Assembly (NCBI GenBank): GCA_965115975.1
Contig: OZ220468.1
Location: 434,001 to 498,000, forward strand
Direction of reading: 5' to 3'
Length of the DNA: 64,000 nucleotides
From: Bin94 sp965115975
GTDB taxonomy: Bacteria > Gemmatimonadota > Gemmatimonadetes > Longimicrobiales > Gaopeijiaceae
In this document: in pieces, positions 44,260-52,519 of the stretch
Layout of the letters: each line of letters starts with the position of its first letter
Position numbering within the stretch: position 1 is the first letter of the stretch
Translations under genes and position numbers: made by a program
The notes under the pieces: generated by a model
The model's input: only the letters and a program-made list of their open reading frames with translations
Told to the model about the DNA's origin: nothing
Databases searched by the model: none

Positions 44260-45840
44260 ATGAAGACGTGGATCGCCGTCGCCGCGCTCGCGCTCTACGG
44301 CGGGACTCTGACGCTGCTGCTCCCGCTGGCGCTCCATCGCCTGCACCTCCTGGCGCTGTCGCGGAGGAGCCCCCCTGAGCGCCCGCGCGGGTCGCTCGCC
44401 GGCCCTCCCCCGCGCGTGACGGTCCAGATCCCGACCTTCAACGAGCCGCGGGTCGTCGAGCGCGCGATCGACGCGGCGTGCGCGCTCGATCACCCGCTCG
44501 ACCGCCTGCAGGTCCAGGTCCTGGACGATTCGACCGACGAGACGACGACGCTGGCCCGCCGCCGCGCGCGCGCGTGGCGCCGCCGCGGCGTCGACGTCGC
44601 CGTGATCCACCGCGACGGTCGCGACGGCTTCAAGGCCGGCGCCCTCGCCCGAGGTCTCGAGTCCGCGACCGGCGAGTTCGTTCTCGTTCTGGACGCCGAC
44701 TTCGCGCCCGCGCCGTCTCTCCTCGCCGACCTGCTCCCGGAGATGGCGGATCGCCGCGTGGGCATGGCGCAGGCCCGGTGGGACCACCTCAACGAGGACG
44801 ATTCCTGGCTGACCCGCGCCCAGGCGATCCTGCTGGACGGCCACTTTCTCGTCGAGCAGCGCGGTCGGGCGCGCGGTCGGCGCTTCTTCAACTTCAACGG
44901 CACGGCTGGACTGTGGCGTCGCGAAGCGCTCGAGGACGCCGGGGGCTGGAGCGCGGACACGCTCACCGAGGACCTGGACGTCAGCTACCGGGCGCAGATG
45001 AGGGGCTGGCGCTTCGCGCTGCGCGACGACGTGGGCGTTCCGGCCGAGTTGCCCCGCTCGGCGGACGCGCTGCTCGTGCAGCAGCGGAGGTGGGCCCAGG
45101 GCGGGGTGCAGACCGCCGTCAAGCTGCTGCCCGCCCTGCTGCGGGGTCCGTACCCGCTCGGCGTCAAGCTCGAGGCGGGGGCGCACCTGGGCGCGCACCT
45201 GGCCCATCCGCCGACCGCGCTTCTGGCCCAGCTCGTCGTGCCGGCGGCGCTGGCCCGCCGAGCGCTGGGGCTCGAGCGTCTCTGGTGGGTCGACGCCGTC
45301 GTGCTTCTCGGCGCTCTGGCCCCGTTCCTGGCGTTCTACCTCTCGGCGGCCCGGCGGCGCGGACGGCCGTGGCCGGCCGCCGTGCGGGGCGCGCTGAGCG
45401 CCCTGACGCTGGGCGCGGGTCTGTCGCCGCTGCTGGTCGGCCGCGTCCTGCGCGGGCTGGGCCGCCGTCGCGACCCGTTCGAGCGAACGCCCAAGACGGG
45501 CGACGCGCCTCCGGGCGCGGTCCCGGCCGCCCCGGCGCCGTCGGGCCGCGCGCTCGCGCTCGCCGCCGCCGGCGCGACGCTCGCCTGGGGCGCGGCGGCG
45601 TGCGCGTTCGGGGCTTGGGCGTCACTGCCCTTCGTGGCGCTCTTCGCGACCGGATACCTGGCGCTGGGGCTCGGGAGGCGGCCCCGCGCCGCGCCGTCGG
45701 GCCGCGCGCGCGAAGTCGACGGCGAGCGCCAGCCACACGGGCGCCCAGAGCGCGGCGCGGGCCCACAGGGGCTCCGGCCACGTCCCCGTAGCCTGGTAGG
45801 CGCCCAGGCCCCAGTACCCGAGGAATGCGAGGCCGCTTAG
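44260..45840 (+). CDS. Processive family 2 glycosyltransferase (cellulose synthase-like)
   Basis: A 526-residue membrane enzyme. TM1 is at about 5-30. The GT-A domain has VQIPTFNEP, VLDDST, LDADF (the D-x-D), LTEDLDVSYRAQMRGW and the product-binding Q-x2-R-W (QQRRWAQGG), with C-terminal membrane helices from about 300 to 475. It probably transfers sugars from UDP or GDP donors to a lipid or a growing chain at the inner membrane, as in the glucomannan or cellulose-synthase-like group. The last about 55 residues are low-complexity. They are encoded on top of the 3' end of the convergent gene, a 219-base tail-to-tail overlap. Confidence 0.9.
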   Translation: MKTWIAVAALALYGGTLTLLLPLALHRLHLLALSRRSPPERPRGSLAGPPPRVTVQIPTFNEPRVVERAIDAACALDHPLDRLQVQVLDDSTDETTTLARRRARAWRRRGVDVAVIHRDGRDGFKAGALARGLESATGEFVLVLDADFAPAPSLLADLLPEMADRRVGMAQARWDHLNEDDSWLTRAQAILLDGHFLVEQRGRARGRRFFNFNGTAGLWRREALEDAGGWSADTLTEDLDVSYRAQMRGWRFALRDDVGVPAELPRSADALLVQQRRWAQGGVQTAVKLLPALLRGPYPLGVKLEAGAHLGAHLAHPPTALLAQLVVPAALARRALGLERLWWVDAVVLLGALAPFLAFYLSAARRRGRPWPAAVRGALSALTLGAGLSPLLVGRVLRGLGRRRDPFERTPKTGDAPPGAVPAAPAPSGRALALAAAGATLAWGAAACAFGAWASLPFVALFATGYLALGLGRRPRAAPSGRAREVDGERQPHGRPERGAGPQGLRPRPRSLVGAQAPVPEECEAA

Positions 45841-47013
45841 GGCCAGGAACGCCGCGTTGCCCCGGAGCGCCGCCATCGGGAGCGCCCAGAGGACGTACCA
45901 CGGATGGACGGTCGGGGAGAGAAGCAGGCCCGCGCCGACGATCCAGAGCAGCGCGCGCTCCATCGACCAGCCGCGCCGCGTCGCGGCGACGACGACGGCC
46001 AGGACGGCGGCCGCCGCGACGGCGCGGGCGTGCACCGGGTCCGGGACCAGGCGCGCGATCAGCGCGAACGCGCCCGCGTTGGCGGACCAGTGGCGGGCGT
46101 AGACGAGCAACCCCTCGGCGAGGCGCTCGGCGCCGATGGCCGCGAACGGAAGGTGGAGCGTCGCGACGACGGCGACGAACGCCAGCGCCGCGCGCGCGCC
46201 TTGGCGCCGCATCGCCGCGGGCAGCGCCGCCGCGGGCGCCCACTTCAGCGCCGTCGCCAGACCGAGCAGCGCGCCCGCGGCCATCGCCCGGCCCGTCGAC
46301 CTGGGGCCGTCGGCGACTCGGATCAGCGCTGCGAGCAGGAAGAGTCCAGTGACGTCGAAGTGCGCGCTCCAGGCCGTCTCGACGACGAGCAGGGGCGACC
46401 AGAGGTAGGCGATCAGGACGGGCGTCGCCCGCCGGCCCGTCGACCTGGCGATCCTGGTCAGCAGCATCGCGGTTCCGGCGTCGAAGGCCAGCCAGACCGC
46501 CTTGGCCGCCGTCGCCGTCGCGCCCGTCAGGGCGACGAGCCCGAACAGGAGCTGCGCCAGCGGCGGATAGATTGTTCGAACGTCGGGGTGGTTGATCCGG
46601 TCGTGCCACGGCGTGCGCAGCGCCTCGAGGGCCTCGTCGGCGGGCGCGTGCGCGTAGGGGTTGACGCCCTGGACGAACACGTGGCCGTCCCACAGATAGC
46701 GGTAGACGTCGTCCGACAGCTCGGGCGCCAGCGGGAGCAGAATCAGGCGACCCAGGGCCGCGACGAACCACGCGACGCGGCCAGGGACGCGGGCGTGCGC
46801 GGCGATGCGGAGCGCCGCGGCGTAGAAGGCCAGCGCGGCGGCGGGCAGCAGAAGGCGCGGCAGGGGAAGCTCGAGTCCGCCCGCCCAGCCGAACGCGCCC
46901 AGAGCGCCGACTTCGAGCAGGCCGAGGCCGAGGACGGCCGCGGCGGCGCTCCTGCGGGCGGGGCCGCCGATCGCCCGCCCGAGCCTCGGAGACGCGCGCC
47001 CCGCGCTCGCCAC
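45622..47013 (-). CDS. Polytopic mannosyltransferase-like glycosyltransferase (GT87/MptB-like)
   Basis: A 463-residue protein with about 12 membrane helices. The key loop SDDVYRYLWDGHVFVQGVNPY (about 99-119, with the acidic pair following LAPELS) is diagnostic of lipid-phospho-sugar-dependent GT-C enzymes of the DUF2029/GT87 type. The second signature is TIYPPLAQLLFG (about 147-158), and later come ALKWAPAAALP and SPTVHPWYVLW. It would use a polyprenyl-phosphate sugar donor outside the membrane. The GT2 encoded divergently at 47158 could make that donor. Its 3' end overlaps the cellulose-synthase-like gene. Confidence 0.87.
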   Translation of the reverse strand: MASAGRASPRLGRAIGGPARRSAAAAVLGLGLLEVGALGAFGWAGGLELPLPRLLLPAAALAFYAAALRIAAHARVPGRVAWFVAALGRLILLPLAPELSDDVYRYLWDGHVFVQGVNPYAHAPADEALEALRTPWHDRINHPDVRTIYPPLAQLLFGLVALTGATATAAKAVWLAFDAGTAMLLTRIARSTGRRATPVLIAYLWSPLLVVETAWSAHFDVTGLFLLAALIRVADGPRSTGRAMAAGALLGLATALKWAPAAALPAAMRRQGARAALAFVAVVATLHLPFAAIGAERLAEGLLVYARHWSANAGAFALIARLVPDPVHARAVAAAAVLAVVVAATRRGWSMERALLWIVGAGLLLSPTVHPWYVLWALPMAALRGNAAFLALSGLAFLGYWGLGAYQATGTWPEPLWARAALWAPVWLALAVDFARAARRRGAGPPPEPQRQVSGREERHEGQ

Positions 47014-47157
47014 GTCCGGGTCGCCTCAGCCGCCCGGGCGCCGGGCGAACGCGCGCGGACGGCGCGTCGCCGCGGGCCCCGGGCCGGTCCTTCGCGTTAG
47101 ACTGACCCGCGGCGCGCCGGCGGGCCGTCGACCCGCGGGACCAAGGAGCGCACCGGA

Positions 47158-48033
47158 GTGGATCGTCTCTCGACGAAGCGGCAGGGGGCCGGTCGCGGCG
47201 ACGGCCGGGGCGCGACCGAGCCCGAGCCCCGGGCGCGCTCGGCCGGGGAAGCCTTCGACTTGAGGAGCGCGGCCGTCCTGATCCCCGCCCTGAACGAGGA
47301 AGAGGCTCTGCCCCGGCTTCTGGCGGCGCTGCCCAAGGAGCGGCTGCACAGCGTGGTCGTGGCCGACAACGGCTCGACGGACGACACCGCTCGCGTGGCC
47401 CTGCGCGCCGGCGCGCAGGTGGCGTCGGAGTCCGAGACGGGCTACGGGGCGGCGTGCCTCGCCGGACTCGCCCGCCTGGCGGCGTCGGCCGCGCGCCCCA
47501 CGTCGGTGGTCTTCATGGACGCGGACCACCCGGAGCACGCCGAGCACGTTCCCCGCCTCGTCGAGGCGCTCGGGCGGGGCGCCGATCTCGCGCTGGGCGT
47601 CCGCGTGCTCCCGGGCGGCGCGATCGGGAATCGGCGGCTTCACGCCCGTTGGGGGAACGCCGCCGTTCTGGGGGCGGCCCGGCTGCTCTTCGGCCTTCGC
47701 CACCGAGATCTTCCCCCCTTTCGCGCCGTGCGCTTCGATGCGCTCGAGGGCTTGGCGATGGACGATCGGAACTGGGGGTGGACGCTCCAGATGCAGGTGC
47801 GGGCGGTGCAGCGAGGTCTCGCCGTTCGGGAGGTCCCCGTTCCCCATCTTCCCCGTCGTCACGGCCGCTCCAAGATCTCCGGCCGCCTGGGTCCGTCGCT
47901 TCGGGTCGGCGCCGCGATGGTCCGCGCGCTGATCCGGGAGAGGCGCCGCGGGAGCGGCGTCAGGCCGGCCGGAGCGCCACCACGGCCGCGCCGCGGTCCT
48001 CCATCTCGGCGGCCATCGCGGGATGGCAGGTGA
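47158..48033 (+). CDS. Dolichyl-phosphate-mannose synthase-like family 2 glycosyltransferase
   Basis: A 291-residue protein from a GTG. After a disordered basic N-terminus (about 35 residues) it has the GT-A fold: VLIPALNEEEALPRLL, VVADNGSTDDTA, FMDADHPEHAEHV (D-x-D) and GVRVLPGG. It lacks the C-terminal membrane helices of some DPM-like enzymes and ends in a low-complexity arginine/proline tail. It would make a polyprenyl-phosphate sugar at the cytosolic face. It is divergent from the GT87-like gene and its last 74 bases overlap the 3' end of the convergent yhaN-like gene. Confidence 0.88.
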   Translation: MDRLSTKRQGAGRGDGRGATEPEPRARSAGEAFDLRSAAVLIPALNEEEALPRLLAALPKERLHSVVVADNGSTDDTARVALRAGAQVASESETGYGAACLAGLARLAASAARPTSVVFMDADHPEHAEHVPRLVEALGRGADLALGVRVLPGGAIGNRRLHARWGNAAVLGAARLLFGLRHRDLPPFRAVRFDALEGLAMDDRNWGWTLQMQVRAVQRGLAVREVPVPHLPRRHGRSKISGRLGPSLRVGAAMVRALIRERRRGSGVRPAGAPPRPRRGPPSRRPSRDGR

Positions 48034-50719
48034 AGAGGAAGACCTGGCGCCGACGCGCGATGCGCTCGAGCAGCTCGAAGGCGCGGTCCCGCCGCCACGC
48101 GTCCCAGTTGACCAGCACCTCGTCCATGAAGAGCGGCAGCCGCTCGCCTTCGGCGTCGAGATGGTCGACGATCGCGAGGCGCAACGCGAGGTAGACCTGC
48201 TCGCGGGTCCCCTGCGACAGGGGCCCGCCCACGTCGACGGACTCGGCGACGGCGGGTCCGCTCAGGCGAAGCGATCCGTGTCCGCCGTCGCCCGCTTCGA
48301 TGCGGTCGTAGCGGCCGAGCGTGATGCGGTCGAGGTGGCCGCTCGCCCGCGCCAAGAGGTCGCTCTGATGCTCGTCGCGGAAGCGGCGGTCGGCCTCGCG
48401 GAGCAGGCGCGCGAGGACGAAGGCCCGGTCGCGGCGCTCCTTCGCGTCTCGGACGCGCTCCTCGAGCGCGGCCAGGCGCCCTTCGACCCGGGCGAGCGTG
48501 TCGCCTTCGCGCAGGCGTTCGACGTCGGTCTCGAGACGCCCCAGCCGGTCGACCAGCGCCTCGCTTCTTCGCACGCGGTCCCGGCGCTCGGCTTCGGCGG
48601 CCTCGATCCTGGCCTCGATCCCCTCCCACGTCTCGCCGTTCGCCTCGGCGTCGCGGACGGCTCGGGCCATAGCCTCGAGATCGGACTCCGACCGCTCGAG
48701 CTCGTCGGCCATCCGTCGCGCGCGGCGGCCGGCTTCGATCCGCGCCGCCGCCGTTGCGGCGCCCCTTTCGGCGTCTCCGTCGCCGAGACGGGACAGGCGC
48801 TCCTCGAGGTCCCGCGCCTCCTCGAGGCATCGGTCCAAGTCGGAGGCGCGCCGCGCTCGCTCCCCTTTGGCGCGCTCGATCTCGCGCCCGGCGACCGTGG
48901 CCGCGTCGCGGCGGGCGAGCGCGCGGTCCAGCGCGCGCGTCGCCTCCTCGGCGGCGCTGCGCCGATCGCCGACGGCCGCGCACGCCGGCACGGCCTGCAG
49001 CAGCCACTCGACCTCCTCGTGGGCGCTCGCGAGCTCGGCGCACCGCTCGTCGACGACTTCGCGCCGCTCGCCGAGGCGCAGCGCGAGGTCGTTCGCGCGC
49101 CGAATCGTGGACAGCAGTTCGAGGTCGGGGTCGGCGAGCAACTCTTCGCGGACGGGCAGACCCGAGAGCCGCTCGCGGACGCGGGCGGCGAGCGCGTCGC
49201 ACTCGTCCTCGAGCTCCTCGAGGCTTCGCCGTCGGCGTGCGCGCGCGGCCCGGGCGGAGCGGTCGTAGAGCGCGGCCCGGCGCCGCGCGTCCCACCAGAG
49301 CAGCAGCGCGCCCGCGCCGCCGACCATGGCCAGCGCGCCCGCTCGCCGGGCCGCGAGATCGCTCAGGGGAAGCGCGAGGCCGAGGTCCCACGTCCCGACA
49401 AGCGCGAGCGCGGCGCCGAGCGGCAGCAGGACGGCGCCGACGACCGCGCGCGCGGGGCCCGGACGCAACGTCTCGGACAGGCCGTCGCGCTCCGCTTCCC
49501 CGAGACTCCGTTCGGCGACCCGGCATCGTTCCCGGCGCGCCCCGAGCCGCCTGAGCGCGTCGTCCAGATCGGACTCCGCGGCGGACGCCAGAGCCCCCGG
49601 GTCGACCTCGTCCCACGGCGCCGAGAACAGGTCCTTGGCCGCGCGCTCGCATTCGGCCTCGAGGTGGGTCACGACGCCTTCCGCCGTGGCCGCCCGGCCC
49701 TTGAGGTCGTCGAGCTGGCGGAGGCTCGCGGCGGCGGCGCGCACGCGTTCCTCGGCCTCCGCGACGGCGCGAGTCTCGGGCGCGTAGTCGTCGATCGCGC
49801 GGCGACTGCGCTCGACCAGCGCGTCCAGGTCCGCGATCGCGCCCTCGAGTTCGCGGCGGCGCTCGGCCAGCTCCCGCCGCCGGCGCTCGGGATCCGGCGC
49901 CAGGGGCTCGAGCTCGTCGCGAGGCCCGGCGAATCGCTCGAGCTCCTCGATCCGCGCCAGGGAACGCCTAACGGGCTCGAGTCGACTCAGGCGCGCCAAC
50001 TCGTCGCGCCGCTCGCGCTCCACCCGACGCCGCGCCCGGAGCGCCTCGAGCTCCTCCTCGGCGCGCGTCTTCTCGGCCAAGCGTTCGCGGAGCTCGCTCT
50101 CGCGCTTCAGCGCGGCCCGCCGCTCGGCGCGCGCGCCGCGGACGTCGGCGCTCAGCGCGCGCGCCTCCGGCCGGCCCCGCCGATCCGGACGCCACAGCCG
50201 GTTCGCCTCGTCCTCGAGCGCCCCGGCGACGGCGCGGGCCGATCTCAGGTCGGGCGCGCCCAGCCCGCCCACGAGCCGGTCCTGGACCAGGTCCCAGCTC
50301 TCGGCCTCGAGGCTCGCGAGCTGGTTGAGCGTGAGGGCGTACACCTGCCGATACACGGAGCGCGAGACGTGCTTCGCCCAGGGAAGGGGCCGGTTGCGGA
50401 CGCGGCGCGCTCGGCCGCCGCTCGTCACCGTGCCCTCGGGGACGCTCCGAAGACGGCGGCGCACTTCGTGCAGCTCGCCCGTGTCCAGGCGGATCGAGGC
50501 GCGTCCCTCGGGATCGCCTCCGCTCCACGGCGTGTAGGGATGCAGGTCCCTGGAGGCGGGACGAAAGCCGTGGAGCAGCGTGCACGCGAGATCGAAGAAG
50601 GTGGATTTGCCGCTCTCGTTGGGACCCAGCACGACGACGATCTCCGGAAGCGGCCGGTCGCTCGCGACGCGGTCGACCAGACACCCGTAGCGGACGGCCT
50701 CGATGGACTCGAACCTCAA
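47960..50719 (-). CDS. yhaN: YhaN-like SMC/Rad50-type ATPase with membrane hairpin
   Basis: A 919-residue protein from a TTG that overlaps the stop of the nuclease gene (TTGA). The head domain is split: Walker A GPNESGKST (about 26-34) at the N-terminus. At the C-terminus are the ABC signature-like LSQGTREQVYLALRLA and Walker B LPLFMDEVLVN, followed by the His switch region FTCHP. Between them lie long coiled coils and, near the middle (about 425-480), two hydrophobic segments (AVVGAVLLPLGAALALVG and ALAMVGGAGALLLWW). This layout is that of YhaN rather than SbcC, which has a zinc hook. With the upstream nuclease it should process DNA ends; the hairpin suggests membrane tethering. Confidence 0.9.
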   Translation of the reverse strand: MRFESIEAVRYGCLVDRVASDRPLPEIVVVLGPNESGKSTFFDLACTLLHGFRPASRDLHPYTPWSGGDPEGRASIRLDTGELHEVRRRLRSVPEGTVTSGGRARRVRNRPLPWAKHVSRSVYRQVYALTLNQLASLEAESWDLVQDRLVGGLGAPDLRSARAVAGALEDEANRLWRPDRRGRPEARALSADVRGARAERRAALKRESELRERLAEKTRAEEELEALRARRRVERERRDELARLSRLEPVRRSLARIEELERFAGPRDELEPLAPDPERRRRELAERRRELEGAIADLDALVERSRRAIDDYAPETRAVAEAEERVRAAAASLRQLDDLKGRAATAEGVVTHLEAECERAAKDLFSAPWDEVDPGALASAAESDLDDALRRLGARRERCRVAERSLGEAERDGLSETLRPGPARAVVGAVLLPLGAALALVGTWDLGLALPLSDLAARRAGALAMVGGAGALLLWWDARRRAALYDRSARAARARRRRSLEELEDECDALAARVRERLSGLPVREELLADPDLELLSTIRRANDLALRLGERREVVDERCAELASAHEEVEWLLQAVPACAAVGDRRSAAEEATRALDRALARRDAATVAGREIERAKGERARRASDLDRCLEEARDLEERLSRLGDGDAERGAATAAARIEAGRRARRMADELERSESDLEAMARAVRDAEANGETWEGIEARIEAAEAERRDRVRRSEALVDRLGRLETDVERLREGDTLARVEGRLAALEERVRDAKERRDRAFVLARLLREADRRFRDEHQSDLLARASGHLDRITLGRYDRIEAGDGGHGSLRLSGPAVAESVDVGGPLSQGTREQVYLALRLAIVDHLDAEGERLPLFMDEVLVNWDAWRRDRAFELLERIARRRQVFLFTCHPAMAAEMEDRGAAVVALRPA

Positions 50720-52029
50720 CCGTCGGCGTCCTTCGCCGGCGCGGCGGCCGGGGTCTGGCCGGCGGCGCGGCGTCCCTCGTCCGCAGCGGGCGCGACCATG
50801 CGGACGATCAGCTCCTCGCCGCCGCCGGCGAGCAGTCGGCGCGCGTAGGCGGCCGGTGAGGCGTCCCGGCGGGCGTCGAAGCCGGCGAGGTCGGCCTGGT
50901 GGACGTCCAGCGTCCGGGATCCGTCGCGGACGCTTCGGATCAGCGATAGCGCCGCGCCCAGAACGTCCCGGCGCTCCACGTGGTCCTCGCACCGCACGGG
51001 CGGACGGACGCGCTTGGCGTCGATCTCGACGGCGAGGACGTCCAGGCGGGCCGCGAGCTCGTCCTCGAGCGTCTCGACCTCGTCCGCTTCGTGCAACCGC
51101 CGCCAGAGAGGCGACGGGCCGAGGAGCTCGAGGCGGACGACCGTCTCGGAGTCCGCCGGCCCGTCCGTTCGGTCGGCCGCGGTCGCCCTCCATTCGGTCG
51201 CCGCGAGCCGGGCGAGGGAGTCGAGATCGGCGGCGCTCTCGAGACCGTCGAGCGTCGCCTTCTCCCACCGCACCGGCGCGAACTCCCTGAACTCGACGTC
51301 GGGGCGGCCGGGATCGCTCAAGTCGACCAGCAGCCCGCCCTTGGGTCCGGTCTCCCTGGGATCGCGGCCCTGGAGATTGCCCGGGTAGCGGATCGGGGGC
51401 GAAGAGGCGAGCTCGACGCGCCCGTGCACGTGTCCCAAGGCCCAGTAGTGGAACCCGGCGCTCTTCAGCGCGTCCAGGCGGCAGGGCGCGTAGGCGCCGT
51501 GGAGGTCGTCGCGTCGGCTCGAGCCCGTGACGAGCGCGTGCAGCAGCGCGACGTGGGGCGGCGACGCGTCCGCTGGCGGCCGGAGCCTCCGGGACAGGTC
51601 GTCGGTCTCGCGGTCGGTCGCGTGGCCGACGGCGGTCACGTGGCCGACCAGGGCGCCCGTGCGGTCGGCGATCGGGACCGTCGCGGGGTCGGCGCCGGAG
51701 ACGACGGTCACGTGGTCCGGCCAGCGAAGCGTGGCGACGTGGACGCCGCTTCCCGGATCGTGGTTGCCGGTCGCGTAGACGACCTGGACGCCCGCGTCGG
51801 CCAGGGCGGCGAACCCGTCCAGCAGGAGGCGCTCGCTGGCGAACGAGATCCGGGGACGGTCCAGGAGATCGCCCGCGATCAGCAACGCGTCGACGCCCTC
51901 GTCGATCGCCGCCGCGACCGAGCGGCGAAACGCCTCGCGAACGGCCCACTGCAACTTGGCGCGCAACGCCTCCGAGCGCGCGGCGAAGGCCGTGTCCAGG
52001 TGCACGTCTGCGATGTGAAGGAAGCGCAA
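50716..52029 (-). CDS. yhaO: YhaO/SbcD-like metallophosphoesterase nuclease
   Basis: From a TTG before RFLHIAD the protein is 437 residues. Metallophosphoesterase motifs run in order: FLHIADVHLD, LLIAGDLLD, ATGNHDPG, VALLHALV and LGHVHGR. These are the Mn-binding residues of the SbcD/Mre11 group. A C-terminal capping region (about 270-437) follows. It cuts DNA ends with its ATPase partner encoded next, whose start overlaps its stop. The frame stays open to an ATG at 52236, adding 69 Pro/Arg-rich residues without family similarity. Neither start has a good ribosome-binding site, so the N-terminus is uncertain. Confidence 0.88.
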   Translation of the reverse strand: MRFLHIADVHLDTAFAARSEALRAKLQWAVREAFRRSVAAAIDEGVDALLIAGDLLDRPRISFASERLLLDGFAALADAGVQVVYATGNHDPGSGVHVATLRWPDHVTVVSGADPATVPIADRTGALVGHVTAVGHATDRETDDLSRRLRPPADASPPHVALLHALVTGSSRRDDLHGAYAPCRLDALKSAGFHYWALGHVHGRVELASSPPIRYPGNLQGRDPRETGPKGGLLVDLSDPGRPDVEFREFAPVRWEKATLDGLESAADLDSLARLAATEWRATAADRTDGPADSETVVRLELLGPSPLWRRLHEADEVETLEDELAARLDVLAVEIDAKRVRPPVRCEDHVERRDVLGAALSLIRSVRDGSRTLDVHQADLAGFDARRDASPAAYARRLLAGGGEELIVRMVAPAADEGRRAAGQTPAAAPAKDADG

Positions 52030-52519
52030 CGGCGAACTCGACCGAAACCGGATCCCGAGGGTGTCTGGACCCGCTCCGCCGCCCGGTCCTCGACGCGTCT
52101 CGAGCGCGCGCTTGCGTTTCGGGGCGGGCGGCGCGGGCTGATCCGCATAAGGTAACGTGGGCGCCTCGAGCCCCCGGGGCGCGGGCGGGCGCCGCTGGAA
52201 CGCTCCGTCGGAGCGCCCGGACACTGTCCGTCGCATCCTCGTCGCCGATCGGACGACGAGGTCGGGCGGGCGTTCCGATCCGGTCGTCTTCGCCTTACGG
52301 GACCCCCTGATCGGCGCGGTCGGGATCGGTTTCGGGGGGTGCCGTCGACCCCGGGGCGGTCCCGCCGGTCGGAATCGGTCGCCGGCGGACGCGACTCGCG
52401 GCGCCGGCGATCCGGGCGCCTGCGTACATTTCCTGGACCGCGCCCGCCCGACGTCGGCTCCTTCGACCGGGCGAGCCCCAAGAGTCGCCCCCTTGCCCCA
52501 AGCGGCCGCGAGTCACGCC
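52030..52519. other. Divergent region between yhaO-like and NAD-GDH genes
   Basis: About 490 bases if the inner yhaO start is right, or about 280 if the outer ATG is used. Two short AT-richer spots are visible (near 52145-52155 and 52424-52433, the latter reading GTACATTTC), which could be -10 elements of the divergent promoters. There is no -35 of good match, no riboswitch fold and no gene. Confidence 0.4.

Noticed and set aside
50720..51949. Upstream in-frame extension of the yhaN-like gene
   Set aside because: It is an out-of-frame reading of the nuclease gene, and the Walker A spacing fits a start at 50719.
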